Positions 37,684 through 45,007 of a DNA stretch of 64,000 bases are shown piece by piece. The notes beneath the pieces were generated by a model. It was not told where the DNA came from, did no database searches, and saw only the letters and a list, made by a program, of their open reading frames with translations. Both the position numbers and the translations under genes were made by a program. Each line of letters starts with the position of its first letter. Position 1 is the stretch's first letter. The stretch spans positions 186,001-250,000 of the forward strand of contig NZ_PCPB01000003.1 in NCBI RefSeq assembly GCF_002979535.1, in the 5' to 3' direction. The DNA comes from Brevundimonas sp. MYb52. GTDB taxonomy: Bacteria > Pseudomonadota > Alphaproteobacteria > Caulobacterales > Caulobacteraceae.

Positions 37684-37715
37684 TCGCAATGCAACAAACT
37701 TTACGTTGCGTCGCA
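37684..37715. promoter_or_regulatory. Imperfect palindrome upstream of the MFS gene, candidate operator
   Basis: TCGCAATGCAAC, nine bases, GTTGCGTCGCA. The GCAAC/GTTGC core pairs exactly and the outer arms match partly. It sits 6 to 38 bases upstream of the ATG, so a bound protein would block transcription or initiation. The regulator is not adjacent. Confidence 0.45.
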
Positions 37716-37764
37716 AAATAGGACCTGACCGCCGGGCTTCAACCTCGGGCGGGGCGCAAGTCGA

Positions 37765-38229
37765 TCAACTCTTGTTTTCGTAGGTGGCCGTGATCGAGGC
37801 CTTGGCCAGGGTGTGGAAGTGCAGGTTGAAGCCGAAGACGGCGCCGGAATCGTCCGCTGTCACCGGCAGACGGTCCACGTCCACGGCGAAGACGGTGAAG
37901 ATATAGCGGTGAGGGCCGTGTCCAGCCGGCGGGGCGGCGCCGCCATAGCCGGGCTCGCCGAAGTCGGTGCGCCCCTCGACCGCGCCCGAAGGCAGGGCGG
38001 CGCCCGCGGCCAGGTCGGTCAGGTCGGCGGGAATATTGGCGACCGTCCAGTGCCAGAAGCCCGAGCCGGTCGGGGCGTCGGGGTCGTAGCAGGTGATGGC
38101 GAAGCTCTTGGTTCCTTCGGGGGCGCCCGACCACGACAACTGCGGCGCGATATTGCCTAGGGCATAGACCTGGGCGTCGGGCAGGACGTCGCCGTCTCGG
38201 AAATCGGCGGAGGTCAGGGTGAAGGTCAT
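37765..38229 (-). CDS. YbhB/YbcL-family (PEBP, Raf kinase inhibitor-like) protein
   Basis: 154-residue phosphatidylethanolamine-binding-fold protein. LTSADFRDGDVLP, NIAPQLSWSGAPEGTKSFAI, CYDPDAPTGSGFWHWTVANI (the ligand-site DPDAP...H), YGGAAPPAGHGPHRYIFTVF and FGFNLHFHTLAKASI are family hallmarks. Its bacterial function is unclear, and it appears cytoplasmic. The start at 38229 (MTFTLTS) follows a purine-rich GGGAG. It diverges from the cyclopropane synthase gene. Confidence 0.9.
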   Translation of the reverse strand: MTFTLTSADFRDGDVLPDAQVYALGNIAPQLSWSGAPEGTKSFAITCYDPDAPTGSGFWHWTVANIPADLTDLAAGAALPSGAVEGRTDFGEPGYGGAAPPAGHGPHRYIFTVFAVDVDRLPVTADDSGAVFGFNLHFHTLAKASITATYENKS

Positions 38230-38345
38230 CGGAGGCGCTCCCTTGCAACTGGTTCGCTGACGGAACGGTCCGGCTTCCACACCGTTGCGCTGCGACAGTC
38301 TGTTCCTAGCTAAGCTTGATCGACGTTCAAAGCGCGGAGAGCCGG

Positions 38346-39515
38346 ATGCTGCAATCCCTTCTTGATCGGACGTTTCTGACACGCGCGATCCGCGTGCGTC
38401 TGCCGGATGGCCGCGAGTTGACGGCGGGGCCGGGGACGCCGGAACTGACGGCTGTGATTTCGGATGCGAAGACGGCCTTGGCCATCGCCGCCAATCCCGA
38501 GTTGGCCCTGGGCGAAGCCTTTATGGATGGACGCTTCCGGATCGAGCACGGCGACATCTACGACTTTCTGCAACTGACCACGTCGCAACTGGCGATGCGG
38601 CCGCGTGGAGGACGGCTGAATCTGCTGCAAAGGCTTCGACGGGGCGCCGAGCAGGCCAATGACAGGCTCCATGCGCGCGAGAACGTCCACCATCATTATG
38701 ATCTGACGGTTGATTTCTACCGGCTGTTTCTGGACGAGGATCTCCAGTATTCCTGCGCCTTCTTCGAGACGCCGGACGCGACCCTGGATCAGGCCCAGGT
38801 CGCCAAGAAACGGCGGCTGATCGACAAGCTGGTGCTGTCGCCGGGCCAGACGGCGCTCGACATCGGCTGCGGCTGGGGCGGCCTGGGTCTGTCCATGGCC
38901 GAGCGCGGCGCGCGTGTCACCGGCGTCACCTTGTCCACCGAACAGCACCGCACGGCCAACGCGCGGGCATCGGCGCGCGGCCTGTCCGACCAGGCGGATT
39001 TCCGGCTGCAGGACTATCGCGATCTGAACCAGACCTACGACCGGATCATCTCGGTCGGCATGTTCGAACACGTCGGGGCGCCCAATTATCAGGAGTATTT
39101 CGACACGGTCGCCCGGTTGCTGGATGACGACGGGGTGGCGGTGATCCACGCCATCGGCCGCAAGTCGCCGCCTAGCCGCACCCAGCCCTTCATCCGCAAA
39201 TACATCTTTCCGGGCGGCTATATCCCGGCCCTGTCAGAGGTTCTGCCCGCCATCGAACGCTCCGGCCTATGGGTCACGGACATGGAGGTGCTGCGCCTGC
39301 ACTACGCCGAGACGCTGAAGCACTGGCGTCAGCGCTTCCTGGCGCGTCGCGATGAGGCGCTGACAATGTATGACGAACGCTTCTGCCGCATGTGGGAGTT
39401 CTACCTCGCGGCCAGCGAAGTCGCCTTTCGTGAACTGGGCCACATGGTCTTCCAGTTGCAACTGGCGAAGAAACAGACGGCCGTCCCGCTGAGCCGGGAC
39501 TATCTGTGCGAGTAG
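38346..39515 (+). CDS. Cyclopropane-fatty-acyl-phospholipid synthase family methyltransferase
   Basis: SAM-dependent enzyme that methylenates unsaturated phospholipid acyl chains. 389 residues. N-terminal lipid-interaction region (GEAFMDGRFRIEHGDIYDFL), then NVHHHYDLTVDFYRLFLDED, YSCAFFETPDATLDQAQVAK, SAM motif ALDIGCGWGGLGLSMAERGA, VTGVTLSTEQ, SVGMFEHVG and FPGGYIPALSEVLPAIE, all CFA-synthase signatures. ATG 38346 is preceded by GGAGAG. A strong terminator follows. Close relatives have variant chemistry, so the exact product (cyclopropane or methylated acyl chain) is inferred. Confidence 0.9.
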   Translation: MLQSLLDRTFLTRAIRVRLPDGRELTAGPGTPELTAVISDAKTALAIAANPELALGEAFMDGRFRIEHGDIYDFLQLTTSQLAMRPRGGRLNLLQRLRRGAEQANDRLHARENVHHHYDLTVDFYRLFLDEDLQYSCAFFETPDATLDQAQVAKKRRLIDKLVLSPGQTALDIGCGWGGLGLSMAERGARVTGVTLSTEQHRTANARASARGLSDQADFRLQDYRDLNQTYDRIISVGMFEHVGAPNYQEYFDTVARLLDDDGVAVIHAIGRKSPPSRTQPFIRKYIFPGGYIPALSEVLPAIERSGLWVTDMEVLRLHYAETLKHWRQRFLARRDEALTMYDERFCRMWEFYLAASEVAFRELGHMVFQLQLAKKQTAVPLSRDYLCE

Positions 39516-39537
39516 GGCCTGAGCGCCCTTGAACGGC

Positions 39538-39568
39538 AAAGGCCGCTTCCGTGAAGGAAGCGGCCTTT
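39538..39568. terminator. Terminator after the cyclopropane synthase gene
   Basis: 10-bp stem GGCCGCTTCC / GGAAGCGGCC with GTGAA loop, flanked by AAA and TTT, so it can work in both directions (also for sciP). Confidence 0.88.
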
Positions 39569-39577
39569 ATCCTTATC

Positions 39578-39611
39578 CTTGGGCCTATCGCGCTTTGTGC
39601 GACTTGAAGCC
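39578..39611. repeat. Family C palindrome, copy C3
   Basis: CTTGGGCCTATC, then GCGCTTTGTGCG, then ACTTGAAGCC: the same skeleton as the two copies behind rnpB, here just after the sciP stop. Confidence 0.7.
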
Positions 39612-39613
39612 GG

Positions 39614-39898
39614 TCAGTCCCGGTAGCTCTGGATGCGCGTGGTGCGCAGCCCTTGCATGCCCCATTTGTCGATCGCCTGCTGCCAGGCGATGAATTCCTC
39701 GGCCGTCAGACGATACTTCGTCAGGGCGTCTTCCAGGCTGATCAGACCGCCGCGAACGGCGGCGACCACTTCGGCCTTGCGGCGGATCACCCAGCGGTTC
39801 GTTTCCGCCGGCGGGAGATCCCGCAGGGTCAGCGGCGTGCCCGTCGGGCCGACCACATATTGTTCGCCTCTACTATTTAGGCGTCGCTCTTGCAGCAT
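39614..39898 (-). CDS. sciP: CtrA inhibitor SciP (DUF1153)
   Basis: Small regulator that binds the cell-cycle master regulator CtrA and blocks its activation of transcription in newborn swarmer cells. 94 residues, the family size. DUF1153 features: LTLRDLPPAETNRWVIRRKA, EVVAAVRGGLISLEDALTKY, RLTAEEFIAWQQAIDKWGMQ and GLRTTRIQSYRD, which form the helix-turn-helix-like fold. Location beside flagellar hook genes matches Caulobacter. A CtrA box and a GANTC cluster lie upstream. Confidence 0.95.
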   Translation of the reverse strand: MLQERRLNSRGEQYVVGPTGTPLTLRDLPPAETNRWVIRRKAEVVAAVRGGLISLEDALTKYRLTAEEFIAWQQAIDKWGMQGLRTTRIQSYRD

Positions 39899-39952
39899 GG
39901 GCTTAAGCCTCTTTCACCACCACCATCGACGCGTACCCTAGGCGCGCCCCCG

Positions 39953-39967
39953 CTAAGGGGCGTTTAA
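39953..39967 (-). promoter_or_regulatory. CtrA box in the sciP promoter region
   Basis: Read toward sciP: TTAA-ACGCCCC-TTAG, one mismatch from the CtrA consensus TTAA-N7-TTAA. It lies 55-69 bases before the sciP start, where CtrA-activated promoters carry the box over the -35 region. SciP is known to be made under CtrA control in Caulobacter. Confidence 0.7.
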
Positions 39968-40036
39968 GCGTCGTGGTGAAGGAATGGCTAAGACGCATCC
40001 TCCGTCCCCGGCGCATGGACGGCGCCGGAAACGAAG

Positions 40037-40073
40037 GATTCATCGAGTCTAACGAAGGCTTACTCACGGATTC
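40037..40073. promoter_or_regulatory. Cluster of three GANTC (CcrM) sites upstream of sciP
   Basis: GATTC at 40037, GAGTC at 40045 and GATTC at 40069: three CcrM targets in 37 bases between the end of flgE and the sciP CtrA box. Methylation-dependent regulators such as GcrA could act here. Confidence 0.6.
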
Positions 40074-40084
40074 CCGTTAAGCGA

Positions 40085-41818
40085 TCAGCGCTTGATGCTG
40101 AGCAGTTCGGCCAGCATCTCGTCCGCCGTCGTGATGATCTTGGACGAGGCCGAGTAGGCGCGCTGAGTGGTGATCAGGCTGGTGAACTCGGCCGACAGGT
40201 CGACGGTCGAGGATTCCAGTTGCTGGGCCGCGAGCATGCCCGCGCCGCCCGTGCCGGCCGACTTCAGGTTGAAGGTGCCGCTTTCCAGGCTGACGCGGAA
40301 GGCGTTGCCGGTCACCTGACGCAGGCTGTCGGGGCTGGGGAAGGTGGCGATGGCGACCTGGGCGATCCGGCGCATGACGCCGTTGTCGAAGATGGCGGTG
40401 ACGAAGCCGCTTTCATCAATCTTGATCTCGGACAGGTTGCCGAAGGCCGTGCCGTTGGTGACCGTCGACTGCACGATCGAGGCCGTGTTCAACTGGCTGA
40501 GGCCGCCGGCCGAGGTGTTCAGGTCCAGGGTCAGGCTTTGGTCGGAAATGCCCAGGCCGTCCGCCCACTTGATTTTGTCGGCGTTGCCCGGAAGGCTCAG
40601 GTCGATGTTCGAATCCGAGGCGCCGAAGTCGAGCACGGCGTTGGTCGGGTCGCTGAACAGCGAGTTGGGCATGGTCTGCATCGCCGTGACGTCCAGGCGG
40701 CCCGACGGCGTGAAGGCGATCATGCCGGTCTTGATCTGACCATTGGAATAGGCGCCGCCGGTCTCCACGCTGTCGGCGGGTACGGCGACGATTTCAGCAT
40801 ACCACTGGTTAGCCACATCGCTCTTCAGCAGGCGAATTTCGATGTTCCGCTGGCCGCCCTTGGAGTCCGAGACCGGGATGTTGATCTTGAAGTCCGGCTT
40901 GATGCCCGTGGGGTTGTCGTCGTCGCCATTGTACATGGCCATCGAGTTCAGGCTGGGATCGTACTTGGTCTTGGCGACCGTGGCGGTGTCCATGGCCAGG
41001 TTGGCCAGAGGCACGGTGACGCCGCCGCCCAGGTCGAGCGTCGTCGTCGTCGAGCCTGGGCCGCCGCCGGTGACGCCGGTCAGGCCGGTCAGCGCGCCGG
41101 CGGCGTCATAGGTCGCGACGGCGGTGATCGTCTGATTGCCGGTCTTGATGGTGACGTCATACTGGTTCGGCGTGGCGGTGGGGGCGTAGCGGACCGAGAA
41201 CTCCATCGGGCCCGATGTGGGGGGAACCACGGCGACGCTGGCGTATTTGCTGGGGCTTGCTCCGGCCTGGATGGTCTGACCCGAGAAGAGGTTGGCGTTG
41301 ATCTGGGCGCGGGTGGTCTTTTCAGCGGTGCCGCCGACGGTGCCGATGTTGATCGAGCGCAGCCGCGTCAGGTCGGAGGGGTCCGTGGCGATGTCGCCGT
41401 TGGAATCGACCGGCCAGCCCTGCAGATAGAGGCCTGCGCTGTTCTTCAGATAGCCCAGATCGTCGATGCGGAAGGCGCCTGCGCGGGTGAACAGGCGGCT
41501 GTCGGTGGCGCCGACGCCCTCGGCCTTCTCGGTGGTGACGAAGAAGCCCTGACCGTCGATGGCCAGGTCAGTGCTCTCGGTCGTGCGCTGCAGTTGGCCT
41601 TCCTGGCTGATGAAGTGACGCGCCGCGGCGATGACGCCGCCGGCCGCGTAGCCGCCAGCGCCCTTGCTCTGGCTGTTCACCAGGGTCTGGAACTCGCCCT
41701 GGGTGCGCTTGTAGCCGATGGTGTTCACGTTCGCGATGTTCTGCGAGATCGCGGCCAGGGCGGCGGAGTTGGCGGAAAGACCGGAGACCCCGGCCTGCAT
41801 GGCGCTGTTGATGCTCAT
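40085..41818 (-). CDS. flgE: Flagellar hook protein FlgE
   Basis: Structural subunit of the hook, exported through the flagellar type III apparatus. 577 residues. The N-terminal rod/hook motif (MSINSAMQAGVSGLSANSAA, ISQNIANVNTIGYKRTQ) and the C-terminal ELTSLITTQRAYSASSKIIT-type segment (FTSLITTQRAYSASSKIITT, LLSIKR) are present, with a long variable middle domain. Last gene of the leftward fliK-flgD-flgE unit, 47 bases after flgD. Confidence 0.95.
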   Translation of the reverse strand: MSINSAMQAGVSGLSANSAALAAISQNIANVNTIGYKRTQGEFQTLVNSQSKGAGGYAAGGVIAAARHFISQEGQLQRTTESTDLAIDGQGFFVTTEKAEGVGATDSRLFTRAGAFRIDDLGYLKNSAGLYLQGWPVDSNGDIATDPSDLTRLRSINIGTVGGTAEKTTRAQINANLFSGQTIQAGASPSKYASVAVVPPTSGPMEFSVRYAPTATPNQYDVTIKTGNQTITAVATYDAAGALTGLTGVTGGGPGSTTTTLDLGGGVTVPLANLAMDTATVAKTKYDPSLNSMAMYNGDDDNPTGIKPDFKINIPVSDSKGGQRNIEIRLLKSDVANQWYAEIVAVPADSVETGGAYSNGQIKTGMIAFTPSGRLDVTAMQTMPNSLFSDPTNAVLDFGASDSNIDLSLPGNADKIKWADGLGISDQSLTLDLNTSAGGLSQLNTASIVQSTVTNGTAFGNLSEIKIDESGFVTAIFDNGVMRRIAQVAIATFPSPDSLRQVTGNAFRVSLESGTFNLKSAGTGGAGMLAAQQLESSTVDLSAEFTSLITTQRAYSASSKIITTADEMLAELLSIKR

Positions 41819-41865
41819 TGTGTCGGCTCCTTAGGCGGAAACTGGGGAAAGGAGAGGGACGCCGT

Positions 41866-42576
41866 TCAGGCGTCGGTCTCTGGATCTGTGGGCAGCGGCG
41901 TCGGGGTCGGGTCCGGCGTCGGTGGGTTCACGCTGGCGTTCTTCTCGTCGAGCGCGATGATGCTGGAGAGCGGCATGACCGAGTTGCCGATCGTGACGTA
42001 AGGCTCGTCGGCGTACATCTCGACGCCGGTGATGCGGCCGCGCATCAGGACCTGGGCGTCGATCTTGCCGCCCGAGGCGTCCTTGGCTGTGACCTTCAGC
42101 GTATAGACGCTGCCGTCCTGACCTTCGGTCCAGTTGAAGTCGTGGACGCCGGCGCCGGCGTCCAGGGCGGGACCCTTCCAGACGACCTGACCGGTGGCGT
42201 TCAGGACCTGAAGCTCGACGTCGGTCGCATTCGACGCCAGTTCATAACTCCACGAGGCCTTGCCGTCGGCGGCCTTGGTGGCGTCCCAGACGGCGGTGGC
42301 GTCCTTGCCGATATAGTTCGAGGCCTGGGCCAGACCGTCGCCCTTTTGACCGTTCAGCAGGGCTGTCAGCAGTTGGTTGGACAGCAGTTGCTGCTCCACG
42401 CCGGCCATCTGGGTCAGCTGGGCGGTGAACTGGTTGGAGTCCATCGGCGACAAGGGGTCCTGGTTCTTCAACTGTGCGGTCAGCAGCGAAAGAAAGGTCT
42501 CGAAGTTCGACGCCAGCATGCCGGAGCTGGTGTTGATCTTGTCGGTTGCGGTGTTGGTATTGACGGCGGTGACCAT
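41866..42576 (-). CDS. flgD: Flagellar hook assembly (capping) protein FlgD
   Basis: Scaffold that caps the growing hook and is discarded afterwards. 236 residues: NFETFLSLLTAQLKNQDPLS, PMDSNQFTAQLTQMAGVEQQ (the conserved FlgD N-terminus), then an FlgD Ig/Tudor-like region (ELQVLNATGQVVWKGPALDA, HDFNWTEGQDGSVYTLKVTA) and a Pro/Thr-rich tail. Three bases downstream of fliK. Confidence 0.94.
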   Translation of the reverse strand: MVTAVNTNTATDKINTSSGMLASNFETFLSLLTAQLKNQDPLSPMDSNQFTAQLTQMAGVEQQLLSNQLLTALLNGQKGDGLAQASNYIGKDATAVWDATKAADGKASWSYELASNATDVELQVLNATGQVVWKGPALDAGAGVHDFNWTEGQDGSVYTLKVTAKDASGGKIDAQVLMRGRITGVEMYADEPYVTIGNSVMPLSSIIALDEKNASVNPPTPDPTPTPLPTDPETDA

Positions 42577-42579
42577 CGA

Positions 42580-44625
42580 TCAAACCTTCATATCGACGCG
42601 GTCGGGCGTCATCGAGAGGGACGCCCAGGCGCCGGGAGAGGGCAGGGCGGCGTCGGCCTCGGCAGCGAGGCGGGCTGCGCCAGCGAAGGCGCGGCGATCG
42701 GGGGCGCGGTCAAAAGCGCCGCCGCCGCCGAAGCCAGAGGACGGGTTGCGCTCCGAGAACTCGAGCGAGTCCTGGGTCAGTTGGAAACCGGCGTCCTGAA
42801 GCTGGCGACGCAGTTCATCGGCGCGGGCGCGCATGTCCGTGGCCGCCGCCGGATTATCGAAGGCCAGACGCGCGGCCAGGCGACCGTCGGAATCGATCTC
42901 CAGACTGACGTCGACACGCCCCAGACCTTCGGGCGAAAGGGCCATGTCGAAGCGGGTCGAGCGCCCTTCGAGCTTCTTGAGAATCTGCGCGGCCAGGTGC
43001 GCCGTGGTTTCAACGGTGGCGCGCGCAAGCTGGGACGGGTTTGGATCGCGCGAGGCGGTCGTGGCGGCGGCTTGCGTATCCAGAGTCTGTTGCGACGGAG
43101 CGACTTCAGCCGAGGCGTCCAGCGGAGCGGCGTCTGCAGGCAGAACGGGCGCGACGGCTTCGTTCAGGGCTGCTGGGGCCGGCGTCGAGGCCGACGAGGC
43201 GACTGTCGGAGCAGCGGCGGGGCCGCCCGAGCGAGCCAGGCTGTCGTTTCTGGCGTCGGTCGAGGTGTCTGTCGAGGTGCCCGTCGTTGGGTTCACTGGC
43301 GCGGCGTTGGACCGGCGCTCATCCAGACGGGTCGATCCGTTGCGGGCGGGCGTCGGCGTGGCCGGAGGTGGGGCTTCGGCCTTGGATTCGGCATGGTCGG
43401 CGGTCACAGCTGGCGCAGACTCGAGGTCCTGCTCCGGCGAATCCGACGCCTCGACGGGTTGGGCCGTCTGGCCGCTGGGAGCGGGCTGTGTCGCGACTGC
43501 CGCCGCAGGGCGGGGCGTCAGGGCGATCGAAACCGTGTCGGGGATCGCGGCCTGGAGGGGGACGGGCGCAGCAGTTGCTTTGACCTCAGCGGCGACCTGG
43601 ATCGGCTGGGCCTGGACCGCAGGTTGATCGGGCGTATCTGAGGCGGAGGCGGCAGGCGTGATCGCAACGGGCGCCGGCGCCGTGGGCGTCATGATGAGCG
43701 GCGCATCCGTCTTGGCGGGGGCTGCTGCGGGAGCGGTGGCCGGAGCGGCTGACGCGTGAGAGGCGGGGGCGGGCGTCGCGGCTGTGCGGATGCGCGATGC
43801 GACGCCTGAAACGACCGGGGCGTCAGAGGCCGAGGCCGCAGACACGGGCGCCGCTTCGGCGGGCGCGGAAGCGGCTATCGTCGGGCCGGTCGCGCCTTGA
43901 TTGCTGTGGACGGCGACGGGGGCGGGCTTGACCGGAGCGGGTATGGCAGCGGGTGTGGCTGCGGATGCGGCCGGTTGTGCTCGCGGCGTCGGCGAAGTCG
44001 GCGTCTCAACGACTGGCGAGGTCACCGCAGGGCGAGCTTCAGCCCGTTCGACCTTGGCGGGCGCCATCGCCGGGGCAGGCGCCGTATCGGGCGACGACGT
44101 CATGAGCGCAGGAGCCGCGGGGGCGGGTGCGGCCGGCGTAGCCGTGGACAGCGAAGCGGCGTTGGCTTGGGTTTTCGTGTCTGCCGGGGGGGCGACAACG
44201 GGCGCGGCTTCTTCAGAGGCGGCGCGCATGATCGGGGCCTGCGGGACGACCGGCGTGGGCGAGGCGGCGGCGTTTGAAGCCGAATTCGGGGTGATCGCCT
44301 CGGTCTTTCCCGTTTCGGCGGGTTCAGCATCGGCGCCGGGCGCGGCCGGCGGCGCGACCGGCAGCGGCGACGCAGCAATCAGGGCGACGGGCGGCCAGGC
44401 GGGAACAGCATCCGGCGCGGTCTCCAGTGAAGCCGTGTCAGCGGCGACGTCTGGACGTGTGACATCCACCAGCGCCTCGGCGTCGTCGCTCAAGGCCTTG
44501 GTTGGGGCGGCGGCGGCGACCAGGCTCGCGAACAGGCTGTCGTCCGCACCCGCGTCTGCGGATGTGGCGGTCGTGCCGGCCGAAATGGTCGGGACGAGCA
44601 TGGACATGACGCTGAGCGCGGACAT
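42580..44625 (-). CDS. fliK: Flagellar hook-length control protein FliK
   Basis: Molecular ruler that sets hook length and switches export specificity. 681 residues. A very long Ala/Pro/Thr-rich disordered region (about residues 30-530) is followed by the conserved Flg_hook C-terminal domain (MALSPEGLGRVDVSLEIDSD, GRLAARLAFDNPAAATDMRA, LRRQLQDAGFQLTQ). The low-complexity region explains poor similarity to other FliK proteins. ATG 44625 is used; ATG at 44607 is an alternative. A sigma-54 promoter lies about 70 bases upstream. Confidence 0.9.
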   Translation of the reverse strand: MSALSVMSMLVPTISAGTTATSADAGADDSLFASLVAAAAPTKALSDDAEALVDVTRPDVAADTASLETAPDAVPAWPPVALIAASPLPVAPPAAPGADAEPAETGKTEAITPNSASNAAASPTPVVPQAPIMRAASEEAAPVVAPPADTKTQANAASLSTATPAAPAPAAPALMTSSPDTAPAPAMAPAKVERAEARPAVTSPVVETPTSPTPRAQPAASAATPAAIPAPVKPAPVAVHSNQGATGPTIAASAPAEAAPVSAASASDAPVVSGVASRIRTAATPAPASHASAAPATAPAAAPAKTDAPLIMTPTAPAPVAITPAASASDTPDQPAVQAQPIQVAAEVKATAAPVPLQAAIPDTVSIALTPRPAAAVATQPAPSGQTAQPVEASDSPEQDLESAPAVTADHAESKAEAPPPATPTPARNGSTRLDERRSNAAPVNPTTGTSTDTSTDARNDSLARSGGPAAAPTVASSASTPAPAALNEAVAPVLPADAAPLDASAEVAPSQQTLDTQAAATTASRDPNPSQLARATVETTAHLAAQILKKLEGRSTRFDMALSPEGLGRVDVSLEIDSDGRLAARLAFDNPAAATDMRARADELRRQLQDAGFQLTQDSLEFSERNPSSGFGGGGAFDRAPDRRAFAGAARLAAEADAALPSPGAWASLSMTPDRVDMKV

Positions 44626-44692
44626 GAGCGGCGAGAGGGCTTTCGCTGGGTGGGCGGCGCCTACTGCGCTCGGGCTATTCGAGGGACGCCAC

Positions 44693-44707
44693 GCAAGGTC
44701 TGAGCCA
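44693..44707 (-). promoter_or_regulatory. Sigma-54 promoter for fliK-flgD-flgE
   Basis: Reverse strand TGGCTC-AGACC-TTGC, matching TGGCAC-N5-TTGC with the essential GG and GC at correct spacing. It predicts a start near 44681, about 56 bases before fliK. Class III flagellar genes in Caulobacter use sigma-54. Confidence 0.8.
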
Positions 44708-44786
44708 AGTCGATATTACGAATTATCATATTGAAATATAACGATATTTATTGAAATTTATTGGCGAAGCGGATCAGTCTCGCCCG

Positions 44787-44821
44787 GCGCTTCTTGCCGC
44801 GCCGCTACGCTTTTTGCCGGG
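44787..44821. promoter_or_regulatory. Pair of FlbD enhancer (ftr)-like sites
   Basis: Reverse strand CGGCAAGAAGCGC (44787-44799) and CCCGGCAAAAAGCG (44808-44821). Both closely resemble the Caulobacter ftr element as I recall it (CCCGGCARAANNCGC). They lie between the two sigma-54 promoters, where one bound FlbD could serve both. The AT-rich block at 44709-44763 beside them would suit DNA bending by IHF. Confidence 0.55.
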
Positions 44822-44842
44822 CGGACCGGGCGCCTGACGACG

Positions 44843-44857
44843 TGGCCTGCGAATTGC
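44843..44857 (+). promoter_or_regulatory. Sigma-54 promoter for the flgK-flgL unit
   Basis: TGGCCT-GCGAA-TTGC on the forward strand, with GG and GC at the required spacing. It predicts a start near 44869, just ahead of the small ORF at 44894 and flgK at 45007. Confidence 0.78.
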
Positions 44858-44893
44858 GCCGCATCGGGGGAACGCACAGGGGCTGAAAAGCCG

Positions 44894-45007
44894 ATGTTTA
44901 ATAAATTCAAGGAGTTGGCTAGAATGGCTAACCAGCAAGCCGGGCAAGATTTGCGCGCAGGCCAGCAAGGCTTGCCGGGCGCGGCCCTGTATGGAGCGCG
45001 CTTCTGA
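44894..45007 (+). CDS. Small ORF directly upstream of and overlapping flgK
   Basis: 37 codons from ATG 44894, or 27 from ATG 44924, which has AAGGAG nine bases upstream. Peptide begins MFNKFKELARMANQQAGQDL and is Gln/Gly-rich after that. Its TGA overlaps the flgK ATG (TGATG), so translation of flgK could depend on it. No family recognised. It could be a leader peptide or a small flagellar protein. Confidence 0.45.
   Translation: MFNKFKELARMANQQAGQDLRAGQQGLPGAALYGARF

Noticed and set aside
44924-44946. CCGGGCAAGATTTGCG as a further sigma-54 promoter before flgK
   Set aside because: GG and GC are only eight bases apart; sigma-54 requires ten.
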